Assembly (NCBI GenBank): GCA_945221685.1
Contig: CALYNN010000082.1
Location: 1-7,069 of the forward strand
Source of the DNA: an uncultured Clostridia bacterium
GTDB lineage: Bacteria > Bacillota > Clostridia > Oscillospirales > Acutalibacteraceae
Length of the DNA: 7,069 nucleotides
Direction: 5' to 3'
Shown here: piece after piece, positions 1-6,405 of the stretch
How the letters are laid out: the number at the start of each line of letters is the position of its first letter
How positions within the stretch are numbered: the first letter of the stretch is position 1
Made by a program: the position numbers and the translations under genes
The notes under the pieces: model-generated
The model's input: only the letters and a program-made list of their open reading frames with translations
Database searches by the model: none
Told to the model about the DNA's origin: nothing

Positions 1-46
1 TACACGCGTAAGATCGTCGGCAGCGTCAGATGTGTATAAGAGACAG
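1..46 (+). other. Illumina/Nextera adapter (synthetic), left end
   Basis: This is not biological sequence. Bases 1-5 (TACAC) match the 3' end of the Illumina P5 oligo. Bases 6-13 (GCGTAAGA) fit an 8-base i5 index; from memory this is the Nextera index numbered 517. Bases 14-27 (TCGTCGGCAGCGTC) are the Nextera read-1 sequence. Bases 28-46 (AGATGTGTATAAGAGACAG) are the hyperactive Tn5 mosaic end. The genomic insert therefore starts at 47. An inverted copy of the same structure closes the window at the right end. Confidence 0.98.
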
Positions 47-582
47 GAAACACCCTTGCAAATGTTGCCGCCTGCTATCTTGACGACGGTGCTTCCTTTA
101 GGGCGGTTTATCGGCTTGACAGAGATACCAGCGGACTTGTGCTTATTGCAAAGCACGAGTTGGCAGCAAGCAAGCTGGCGGGCAAGGTCAAAAAGGATTA
201 CTACGCCATATGCGACAAGGAAATAACCGGCGGCGGAAGTATTACCCTGCCTATTGCAAGAGAAAGCAAAAGCGTTATCAAGCGCGTTGTGGACGGAAAG
301 GGTCAGCGTGCCGTTACCCATTGGAAAGCGATAAAAAGCTTTAACGGCAAAACCCTTGTTAAATGTAATCTTGAAACAGGAAAAACTCATCAAATACGAG
401 TGCATTTTGCTTATATTTACGCTCCCCTTGTTGGCGATACCCTTTACGGAAAGCCGTCAAGCCTTATAAACAGGCAGGCTCTTCACTGCAAAACAATATA
501 TTTTACACATCCTATTACCAACGAGGAAATGACAATCGACAGTGATTTTCCGCAGGATTTCAAAAGGGTAATGGAGGAGTAA
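47..582 (+). CDS. RluA-family pseudouridine synthase, 5'-truncated
   Basis: Converts specific uridines in rRNA or tRNA to pseudouridine in the cytoplasm. The reading frame is open from the first insert codon (49) to a TAA at 580-582, leaving 177 residues; family members usually have about 280-320, so roughly the first 100-140 residues are missing. The family signature YRLDRDTSG is read at about 109-135, with the catalytic aspartate (of RLD) at 118-120. The second hallmark, TGKTHQIRVHFAY followed by PLVGDTLYG, lies at about 379-450. The C-terminal HP(x)T...DFPQDFKRVM segment is also typical. A GTG at 139 lies downstream of the catalytic Asp and is not the real start. The truncation comes from library fragmentation at the adapter, not from gene decay. 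Without the N-terminus I cannot tell whether an S4 domain is present or which subfamily (RluC/D-like or YhcT/YlyB-like) it belongs to. It is probably the first visible gene of a transcript with the two genes downstream. Confidence 0.95.
573..577 (+). promoter_or_regulatory. Ribosome binding site GGAGG deciding a GTG start
   Basis: GGAGG lies inside the last codons of the pseudouridine synthase gene, 8 bases before the GTG at 586. It supports the GTG over the next in-frame ATG at 628, which would remove the conserved N-terminal histidine region of the phospholipase-like protein. The overlap with the upstream gene's end fits translational coupling. Confidence 0.8.
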
Positions 583-585
583 GCC

Positions 586-1509
586 GTGCCTGCTTTTTCA
601 TCTCACTACATTTTTGCCTGTGAGCTAATGGATTTCACACGGGATTTAAACGGTTTTGAAGCAGACGAAAACGCTGTGCTTTTAGGTGCACAGGGACCCG
701 ATATATTTTTCTCGCACCGAGTATTTCCGTGGATGACGGGCAAATCTCTGCGTTCCTGCGGCTCTGCGCTTCACCGAGCCTCTCCTACCTTAATTTTTGA
801 CAGTATGAGAAGTGCAAGCCAAGAGCTTACAAAAAACACTGACTCGGTAAAATCCTATATCTGCGGCTTTATTATGCACTACGCTCTTGACCGCAAATGC
901 CACCCGTATATCTACTATTTACAAAATAAAATAACGCAGGCAAGCCCAAAAACAAATCCCCACACTGCTCACAACGAAATAGAATTTTCACTTGATTCAT
1001 ATTTACTGAATCGCAGAATGGGAATTGAGCATCCCTACGCCTTTGACACTGCTGCGACATTTTTAAAATCCGAAAAAGGACTTGATGAAATCGGACGGCT
1101 TCTTGCCCGTACAGTAGCGGAGGCAACCGATATGAGCATAACGCCCTTTCAGGCAATTCAGGCGGCAAGGGATACCAAGGCCGTACAGAGTGCCTGCCTT
1201 GACGCTTCGGGCATAAAGCGAAGGCTTATAGCTCCGGCAGAACGCCTTGCGTCACCCTTTACGAAAAACTTTTTGTTTACGGCAATGCTTCGCCCAAGGA
1301 ATTTGCAAAAGGCCACCCGCTATGCAAACATTAATAACGGCTGTTGGAAATCTCCCTTCAGCAACGAGGCAAGCCGCTTAAGCTTTGAGGAACTATTCGA
1401 GCAGGCAAAGGCCGAAGCCTGCCGAATGATAACAGAATTCTTCAGCGGCAAAGACTGCCGTGAAATAACAGAAAACAAATCATTTTTAACAGGAGTTGAA
1501 ATTGAATGA
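586..1509 (+). CDS. Zinc-dependent phospholipase C family protein
   Basis: A 307-residue protein resembling the zinc-dependent phospholipase C / S1-P1 nuclease-like fold (Pfam Zn_dep_PLPC). Visible candidate metal ligands: H7 near the N-terminus, D39 in GAQGPD (34-39), H63, the H98-x3-D102 pair in HYALD, H106, and the H129-x3-E133 pair in HNEIE. The H-x3-D and H-x3-E spacings match those known from the Bacillus cereus enzyme. Unlike secreted phospholipases there is no signal peptide, and the N-terminal Trp that serves as a ligand in the mature B. cereus enzyme has no counterpart, so the protein is probably cytoplasmic. Such genes are common in clostridia but their substrate is not established, and a phosphoesterase on another substrate is possible. 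The GTG start is chosen from the well-spaced GGAGG at 573-577. The gene begins 3 bases after the pseudouridine synthase stop and overlaps luxS by 4 bases, so all three are probably cotranscribed. Confidence 0.85.
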   Translation: MPAFSSHYIFACELMDFTRDLNGFEADENAVLLGAQGPDIFFSHRVFPWMTGKSLRSCGSALHRASPTLIFDSMRSASQELTKNTDSVKSYICGFIMHYALDRKCHPYIYYLQNKITQASPKTNPHTAHNEIEFSLDSYLLNRRMGIEHPYAFDTAATFLKSEKGLDEIGRLLARTVAEATDMSITPFQAIQAARDTKAVQSACLDASGIKRRLIAPAERLASPFTKNFLFTAMLRPRNLQKATRYANINNGCWKSPFSNEASRLSFEELFEQAKAEACRMITEFFSGKDCREITENKSFLTGVEIE

Positions 1510-1979
1510 AAACAATACCTAGCTTTCAGATTGACCACAATATTTTAAAGAAAGGAATTTACATCAGCCGAATTGACGACGATATTACAACATACGATAT
1601 TCGTATGCGCGAGCCGAACAGAGAAACTGTTATGACAAACGCCGCTATGCACACAATAGAGCATCTTTTTGCAACCTATGTGCGCAACACGGAATTCGGC
1701 GACAACATTATTTACTTTGGCCCTATGGGTTGCAGAACAGGCTTCTACTTTTTAACACGAAATCTTTCCGACGGCTACTGCATTAACCTTATTAAAGAGG
1801 CATTTCAGTTTATTGCAGATTATTGGGGTGTTGTTCCCGGAGCATCACCTAAAGAGTGCGGAAACTGCGTTGACCACTCTCTGCCTCAGGCAAAGGAGGA
1901 GTCAAGAGCATTCCTTAAGGTTATAGAAAACTGGACCAAGGAAGACCTTAAATACCCAACCGCAGAGGACGAGAAATAA
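1506..1979 (+). CDS. luxS: S-ribosylhomocysteine lyase LuxS
   Basis: Cleaves S-ribosylhomocysteine to homocysteine and 4,5-dihydroxypentane-2,3-dione, the precursor of the AI-2 signal, as part of the activated methyl cycle in the cytoplasm. The 157-residue length is normal for the family. The HTIEH motif (49-53) gives metal ligands H49 and H53 and the general base E52. GPMGCRTGFY (72-81) carries the second catalytic residue C76. ECGNC (117-121) supplies the third metal ligand C118; C121 sits where I recall Tyr in E. coli and B. subtilis LuxS. The ATG overlaps the upstream stop (ATGA at 1506-1509) and is preceded by AGGAG at 1491-1495, 10 bases away, indicating translational coupling. No gene for the preceding step (S-adenosylhomocysteine nucleosidase) is visible, and no SAM or SAH riboswitch leader fits because the gene has no untranslated leader of its own. 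Transcription ends at the hairpin from 1999. Confidence 0.98.
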   Translation: MKTIPSFQIDHNILKKGIYISRIDDDITTYDIRMREPNRETVMTNAAMHTIEHLFATYVRNTEFGDNIIYFGPMGCRTGFYFLTRNLSDGYCINLIKEAFQFIADYWGVVPGASPKECGNCVDHSLPQAKEESRAFLKVIENWTKEDLKYPTAEDEK

Positions 1980-1998
1980 AAAATTATACTCAAACAAC

Positions 1999-2040
1999 AC
2001 AGCCGACGGCTTAAACACCGTCGGCTGTTCTTTTTATTTA
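1999..2040 (+). terminator. Rho-independent terminator after luxS
   Basis: A perfect 11-bp stem is formed by ACAGCCGACGG (1999-2009) and CCGTCGGCTGT (2018-2028), with an 8-base loop (2010-2017). A T-rich tail (TTCTTTTTATTTA, 2028-2040) follows on the plus strand, starting 20 bases after the luxS stop. On the minus strand the hairpin lies just beyond the hypE stop, where the following sequence is only moderately T-rich (GTTGTTTGAG, then a short run of T). It probably terminates luxS strongly and may also stop the converging hyp transcript. Confidence 0.93.
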
Positions 2041-2050
2041 ACTAAGCTTA

Positions 2051-3031
2051 TCAGCAAATTCTGGGAAGTCCCTCGCCGTAAAGCACATTTATCTTTCTGA
2101 CTCCGCCTAATGCGGTAATTAGATTAACTCCTCTGCCGTCTTTAACCTCGCCGATAATACAGGCATTTTCGCCGTACCTGCAGCCTCTGATGATTTCCAC
2201 TGCCTTCTGTGCCTGAGAAGACGGAACCACTGCCGCAAGCTTGCCCTCGTTGCCCATATACAGTACATCGAGTCCTAAAATTTCGGCGAAAGCCTTTACC
2301 TCGCTGTCAACAGGGATACTGCTCTGCTGAAGCTCTATGCTGACATTTGAAGCCTTTGCAAGCTCGTTTAGAACCGTTGCAAGTCCGCCCCTTGTAATAT
2401 CACGCATACAGTGAAGCTCAATACCCTCCTTAAGCATTTTGCGCACCATTTCGCCTAACGGAGCATTGTCGCTTTTAATACCGTTTTCAATATTCATTCT
2501 GGCAGAAAGTATTGCGGCGTGATGGTCACCTAAATTTCCGCTGACTATTACAGCGTCGCCTACCTGAAGATTAGTTGAGCAAATATCGGTGCTTTCCTTA
2601 ACAAAGCCTACGCCTGTTGTATTAATATAAACTCCTCCGCTACCCTCAATAACCTTTGTGTCGCCGGCAACAACAATTACTCCGGCTTCCCTTGCGGTTT
2701 CAGCAACAGAAGCGGCAATAAGCTCAAGAGCTTCACTGTCTGCCCCCTCCTCAATAATGAAGCCGCAGGTTATATATTTCGGCACTGCGCCGCGCATAAG
2801 CAAATCGTTAACCGTTCCGCAGACGCAAAGCCTGCCTATGTCTCCCCCTTTAAATACCAAGGGAGTAACCACAAAGGAATCGGTTGTAACGGCTATTTTA
2901 GGATAGCCCTCAACAACGGCGCTGTCCTCCATCATATTAAGCACGGGGTTTGAAAAATGCTTTGCAAAAATTCTCTCTATTAAATCGGAGGTGGATTTTC
3001 CTCCACTTCCGTGAGCAAGTGTAATTTTCAT
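2051..3031 (-). CDS. hypE: [NiFe] hydrogenase maturation protein HypE
   Basis: An ATP-dependent dehydratase that receives a carbamoyl group from HypF on its C-terminal cysteine and converts it to a thiocyanate, the source of the CN ligands of the hydrogenase iron. It belongs to the PurM/AIR-synthetase-like fold. The 326-residue protein begins MKITLAHGSGGKS (glycine-rich N-terminal motif, 7-11) and contains AVTTDSF (47-53), CGTVNDLLMRG (71-81), VAGDTKV (121-127), SGNLGDHHAA (164-173) and MRDITRGGL (209-217). It ends in LPRIC, with the modified C326 as the very last residue. The start at 3031 is preferred because the family begins at this methionine and AGAGGA precedes it. A longer in-frame start at 3082 would overlap hypD by 34 bases and add 17 residues with no family counterpart. 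It lies 17 bases after hypD and is the last gene of the operon. Confidence 0.97.
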   Translation of the reverse strand: MKITLAHGSGGKSTSDLIERIFAKHFSNPVLNMMEDSAVVEGYPKIAVTTDSFVVTPLVFKGGDIGRLCVCGTVNDLLMRGAVPKYITCGFIIEEGADSEALELIAASVAETAREAGVIVVAGDTKVIEGSGGVYINTTGVGFVKESTDICSTNLQVGDAVIVSGNLGDHHAAILSARMNIENGIKSDNAPLGEMVRKMLKEGIELHCMRDITRGGLATVLNELAKASNVSIELQQSSIPVDSEVKAFAEILGLDVLYMGNEGKLAAVVPSSQAQKAVEIIRGCRYGENACIIGEVKDGRGVNLITALGGVRKINVLYGEGLPRIC

Positions 3032-3036
3032 AAGCT

Positions 3037-3042
3037 TCCTCT
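3037..3042 (-). promoter_or_regulatory. Ribosome binding site AGAGGA of hypE
   Basis: Read on the minus strand, AGAGGA is 5 bases before the ATG at 3031 and sits in the gap between hypD and hypE. It supports the shorter hypE start. The alternative ATG at 3082 also has a purine-rich GAGGG just upstream, but those bases are explained by the conserved SSEGAC codons of hypD. Confidence 0.75.
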
Positions 3043-3048
3043 TTTGTA

Positions 3049-4089
3049 TTAATTTCTGTTGTTTATAAAATAGTGAAAGCATGCTCCCTCGCTTGAAACC
3101 ATACAGGCACCACAGGGTGCCTCAGGGGTGCACACCTTTGAAAATAAGGGACATTCGCGAGGAGACCTTGCGCCTGTAATAACCTCTCCGCAGCAACAAC
3201 CCTTGTTTTTCATACTGTCTGCAAAAAGCATACGGCTTCCTGCATCGTATAAAGAATACTCCTCTTTGAGAGCCATTCCCGAATTTTTAATTGTTCCCAT
3301 ACCGCGCCAGCCTGCGTCGCAGGGTTCAAAGTATTTAGCCACAAGCCTTTGAGCCTTTTCGTTGCCCTCATCGGTAACTGCGCTTTTATAAAGATTTAAA
3401 ACCCTTCCCTGCCCCTTCAGCTTAACAAGTGCATATATGGAAGCGAGAAGCTCTTCACCCGAAAAGCCGCTGACAACAAAAGGCTTGCCATATTTTTCTG
3501 CCGCCGCCTTAAAGGCGTTTGCACCTGTAATTACGCTGACATTGCCGGGAGCAATAAAGCCGTCTGCCTTACAGCCGTTACAGCAAAGGGCGTCAATAAC
3601 AGGCGGCATTGTTTTAAGAGCAGTTAAAAGCTTTATATTCTTCAAGCCGGACGCAATGATTTTTTCCATAAGCACTGCATATATTGGAGTAGTTGTTTCA
3701 AAGCCTACCGCCGCAAAAACAAACACGGTATCGCTGTTTTCCTTCGCAAGCTTAATTATTTCAAAGGGCGAGTAAACCATTTTTACTCTGCCACCCTGCG
3801 AGGTAACATCGCGAAGTGCCATTTCGGATCCGGGCACCCTTATCATATCGCCAAAGGTAACAACACAGGTATCAGGCTCAAGAGCAAGCTGACAAAGCCT
3901 GTCGATATAACCCGAAACGGTAACACAGACCGGACAGCCGGGACCGCTGATAAGCCTTATCCTATCACTTAAGAGCGACGGTATGGCGTTTTCGCTTATA
4001 GCCGCCGTATGAGTTCCGCAAACCTCCATAAATGCAAGAGGCTCTCCGTCATAGTCGGCAAGGAATTTTGTTATATCGGAAATATTCAT
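3049..4089 (-). CDS. hypD: [NiFe] hydrogenase maturation protein HypD
   Basis: An iron-sulfur protein that, with HypC, forms the scaffold on which the Fe(CN)2CO unit is built. The 346-residue length is somewhat below the E. coli protein (about 370). The hallmarks are all present: MEVCGTHT with C24 (21-28), SGPGCPVC with C52 and C55 (48-55), TFGDMIRVPGS (78-88), and GFETTTP (129-135). The C-terminal cluster-binding region has CCC (298-300), C313, C320, C326 and GACMVSSEGAC with C329 and C337. C24 is the family's proposed iron/cyanide-handling site, and the C-terminal cysteines hold a [4Fe-4S] cluster. The ATG at 4089 has GGAGG on the minus strand (4095-4099) 5 bases upstream. It starts 11 bases after the hypC stop. 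Three consecutive cysteines at 298-300 leave one or more spare; I have not assigned which one binds the cluster. Confidence 0.98.
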   Translation of the reverse strand: MNISDITKFLADYDGEPLAFMEVCGTHTAAISENAIPSLLSDRIRLISGPGCPVCVTVSGYIDRLCQLALEPDTCVVTFGDMIRVPGSEMALRDVTSQGGRVKMVYSPFEIIKLAKENSDTVFVFAAVGFETTTPIYAVLMEKIIASGLKNIKLLTALKTMPPVIDALCCNGCKADGFIAPGNVSVITGANAFKAAAEKYGKPFVVSGFSGEELLASIYALVKLKGQGRVLNLYKSAVTDEGNEKAQRLVAKYFEPCDAGWRGMGTIKNSGMALKEEYSLYDAGSRMLFADSMKNKGCCCGEVITGARSPRECPLFSKVCTPEAPCGACMVSSEGACFHYFINNRN

Positions 4090-4100
4090 ATTTCCCTCCG

Positions 4101-4313
4101 TTACAGCTTTTCAAGCTCTGAAAAAATATCTATCATTTTTAACGCTTCATCCCGTGGAATAACCTGAATGATTAGACCTGCGTGAACAAGAGCATAGTCC
4201 CCTACCTTAATATCGACTATCCCCTTGTTTGCGTTTATTTTATTTCCGTTATACTCAACCACGGCATTATCACCGTTGATTTCTATTACCTTACCCGGTG
4301 CCGCAACACACAT
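4101..4313 (-). CDS. hypC: [NiFe] hydrogenase maturation chaperone HypC
   Basis: A small OB-fold chaperone of 70 residues that pairs with HypD during assembly of the Fe(CN)2CO group and then delivers it to the hydrogenase large-subunit precursor. It begins MCVAAPGKV, where C2, exposed after methionine removal, is the essential iron-binding residue. The second family motif, VGDYALVHAG (37-46), contains the conserved H44. The start at 4313 is fixed by the MC..PGKV signature and a GGAGG on the minus strand (4321-4325) 7 bases upstream, inside the end of hypF. The gene begins 2 bases after the hypF stop, so translation of the two is probably coupled. It could serve a single hydrogenase, since no second hypC/hybG-type copy is visible here. 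Confidence 0.97.
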   Translation of the reverse strand: MCVAAPGKVIEINGDNAVVEYNGNKINANKGIVDIKVGDYALVHAGLIIQVIPRDEALKMIDIFSELEKL

Positions 4314-4315
4314 TG

Positions 4316-6403
4316 CTATCCCTCCATTGCCGAAATATACGCCTGCCCAAGAGCTATTGCTCCGTCACCGCAGGGCACCTTTTCATTAATATACACCGAA
4401 AAGCCTTTTTCTTCAAGCAAAAGCATTGCTTTTTCGGTTAAAAGTCTATTATTAAAAACTCCGCCTGCAAGGGCAATCTGCCTTATTCCCTGCTCATTGA
4501 AATGCTTTACTGCGATTTTTTCAATAAGCCTTGCAAGCATATTGTGAAAGCCTAATGCTATTTCCTCTGCCGTTGCATATTTTTTCGCTTCCTTCATTTG
4601 AGCTAAAATATCCGTTGGGTTAAGAGTTACATTAAGCCTATATTCTCTTTTTGCTTTTTTTGCGCAAGCCTCCAGCGCGCAGGCACACTCGCCCTCGTAG
4701 CCGTTTTTATGCTTTATATCAAGCAAAGCCGCCGCCGCGTCAAAAAGCCTGCCCATGCTTGATGAGCTTACGGTATTAATATTATTTTCAACTGCTTTTT
4801 CAATAAGCTCGTTGCCTCCTAAATAGCAGGCAAGCGCCAAATCGGCATTGCGTGAAATCTCGTCGGAGGCAGGCATTTTAACATATTCCAAATGCTCGGC
4901 TCTTGTAATTTTTTTGCCGTCAAAAATTAATATCTCACTGCCCCATATTGCTCCGTCATCGCCATAGCCTGTGCCGTCAAAGGCAAAGCCTAAAACCCTG
5001 CCGCTTAATCGGTGCTCGGCAATTACTGCGGCAATATGCGCCTTGTGGTGTTGAACGGTCAGGCTGTTTTCAAACAGTCGAGAGGAATAATAGCCGGGAT
5101 GTGCGTCTGCAACAATTCTTTTTGCATTAAAGGAATGAAGACAGGCAAAGCGTTCTATATTTTTCTTATATGCCTCAAAGGCTCTGCCGTCCTCCAAATC
5201 ACCGAAATGCTGGCTTAAAAAAACATATCTGCCTCTGTGAAAGGCAAACACCGCCTTTAAATCTCCGCCAAGGCAAAGGGTATCCTCTTTTGCCTCGACG
5301 CCTATATCTATTGCTGTCGGAACATATCCCCTTGCTCTGCGAATAAGCCTTTCCCTGCCGCAGCACACAAAGGCTATGCTGTCGTCAAGGGGAGTAAGAA
5401 TTTTCCTGTTATGAGAAAGGACGGGTACGCCGAACTTTTTTATTTCGTTATCGTCGGTAATAATCGGCTCGCCGCTGATATTTGCACTTGTCATAATCAG
5501 CGGTGATACTGCCTCAAGAAGCATAATCTGAATTGGGTTACAGGGAAGAAAGGCACCGATATATTCGCTTTCTCCGCAAACGCTTTTATCAAAATCCTTT
5601 TTCTTATTAAGGAGTACAATAGGTCTTTCGCTTGATACAAGAAGCGTTTTTTCCTTTTCGTTTACAAAGCAATATTCTTCAATTTCCTCCAAGGAGGAAA
5701 ACATTACTGCAAAGGGCTTTGCCTCTCTGCCCTTTATCTCGCGAAGATTTAAGGCGGCGTTGGGGCAGTGGGCACTGCAGGCAAGATGATAGCCGCCGAT
5801 ATCCTTAATTGCCGCTATGCCGCCGTTTTTTATTATCTCCGCCGCTTCGTCAACACTTATATTTGTAACAGGTCCGCATTGCTTACAGGCAATGGTTTGA
5901 GCGTGACACCGCCTGTTTGTCGGGTTGGTATATTCTTTTTCACATTCGGCGCACATTTCAAAGGGCGCCATTGCAATATTTTCTCTGTCATAAGGCAGGG
6001 AATTAATTATACTGTATCTCGGTCCGCAGTTTACACAGCTTATAAACGGATGCCTATATCTGCGGTTGCTTTCGTTTTTAAGCTCCCTTTCGCAATCACT
6101 GCAGGTTGCCAAATCGGGAGTGATAAAGGGTGTGCCTTCATCTCGGCCTGAATGCACAATTTTAAAATCATCAAATGCAATTTCGTCAATTTCCTCATCG
6201 GTATAATACTTTATTTCAAACATGGCAACAAGGCGTTGAACAAAGCTGTTCAACGCCTGTTTTTCGCCGCTGATTATCAGTTCGACACAGCCGCCTGAAT
6301 TTTTAACCTGTCCCTTAACACCAAGGTCAATGGCAATACGCAGGGCGGCAGGCCGAAAGCCTATGCCCTGAACTATGCCGTTGAAGGTTAATCTTCTGGT
6401 CAT
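4316..6403 (-). CDS. hypF: Carbamoyltransferase HypF
   Basis: Uses carbamoyl phosphate and ATP to make carbamoyl-adenylate and transfers the carbamoyl group to the C-terminal cysteine of HypE. The domains appear in the usual order. An acylphosphatase-like domain covers about 1-85 (GIVQGIGFRP, 9-18). Tandem zinc-binding motifs follow: C101/C104, C123/C126, C151/C154 and C173/C176, with RCHAQ at 165-169. A YrdC-like domain covers about 185-365 (KPFAVMF 229-235, MTSANISGEP 304-313, TPLDDSIAF 337-345). A Kae1/TobZ-like domain runs from about 375 to the end, with metal ligands expected in QHHKAH (451-456), FAFDGTGYGDDGAIWG (473-488), LAGGVFNNRL (645-654) and CGDGAIALGQ (678-687). At 695 residues it is slightly shorter than the roughly 750 of E. 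coli, but no domain is missing. The ATG at 6403 has AGAGGA (6410-6415, minus strand) 6 bases upstream and lies 2 bases after the ferredoxin stop, so the two are in one operon. Confidence 0.97.
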   Translation of the reverse strand: MTRRLTFNGIVQGIGFRPAALRIAIDLGVKGQVKNSGGCVELIISGEKQALNSFVQRLVAMFEIKYYTDEEIDEIAFDDFKIVHSGRDEGTPFITPDLATCSDCERELKNESNRRYRHPFISCVNCGPRYSIINSLPYDRENIAMAPFEMCAECEKEYTNPTNRRCHAQTIACKQCGPVTNISVDEAAEIIKNGGIAAIKDIGGYHLACSAHCPNAALNLREIKGREAKPFAVMFSSLEEIEEYCFVNEKEKTLLVSSERPIVLLNKKKDFDKSVCGESEYIGAFLPCNPIQIMLLEAVSPLIMTSANISGEPIITDDNEIKKFGVPVLSHNRKILTPLDDSIAFVCCGRERLIRRARGYVPTAIDIGVEAKEDTLCLGGDLKAVFAFHRGRYVFLSQHFGDLEDGRAFEAYKKNIERFACLHSFNAKRIVADAHPGYYSSRLFENSLTVQHHKAHIAAVIAEHRLSGRVLGFAFDGTGYGDDGAIWGSEILIFDGKKITRAEHLEYVKMPASDEISRNADLALACYLGGNELIEKAVENNINTVSSSSMGRLFDAAAALLDIKHKNGYEGECACALEACAKKAKREYRLNVTLNPTDILAQMKEAKKYATAEEIALGFHNMLARLIEKIAVKHFNEQGIRQIALAGGVFNNRLLTEKAMLLLEEKGFSVYINEKVPCGDGAIALGQAYISAMEG

Positions 6404-6405
6404 AA

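Noticed and set aside
32..226. An open frame of 64 codons beginning at 32.
   Set aside because: It starts inside the adapter and overlaps the pseudouridine synthase frame, which carries clear family motifs.
872..1168. A 98-codon open frame on the minus strand inside the phospholipase-like gene.
   Set aside because: It is opposite the metal-binding core of the phospholipase-like protein and has no recognisable feature.
1440..1505. A promoter or SAM/SAH riboswitch in front of luxS.
   Set aside because: The stretch is coding sequence of the upstream gene, with only a ribosome binding site visible; I see no convincing -35/-10 pair or riboswitch stem.
3032..3082. A longer HypE start at 3082.
   Set aside because: It adds 17 residues unlike the family and overlaps hypD; the start at 3031 has its own AGAGGA and the conserved MKITLAHGSGGK beginning.
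3437..3775. A 112-codon open frame on the plus strand, antisense to hypD.
   Set aside because: It mirrors conserved hypD codons and has no recognisable domain.
4182..4547. A 121-codon open frame on the plus strand across hypC and the end of hypF.
   Set aside because: It is antisense to two well-supported genes and shows no family motif.
5768..6151. A 127-codon open frame on the plus strand.
   Set aside because: It is antisense to the zinc-finger and acylphosphatase region of hypF, and I recognised no family motif in it.
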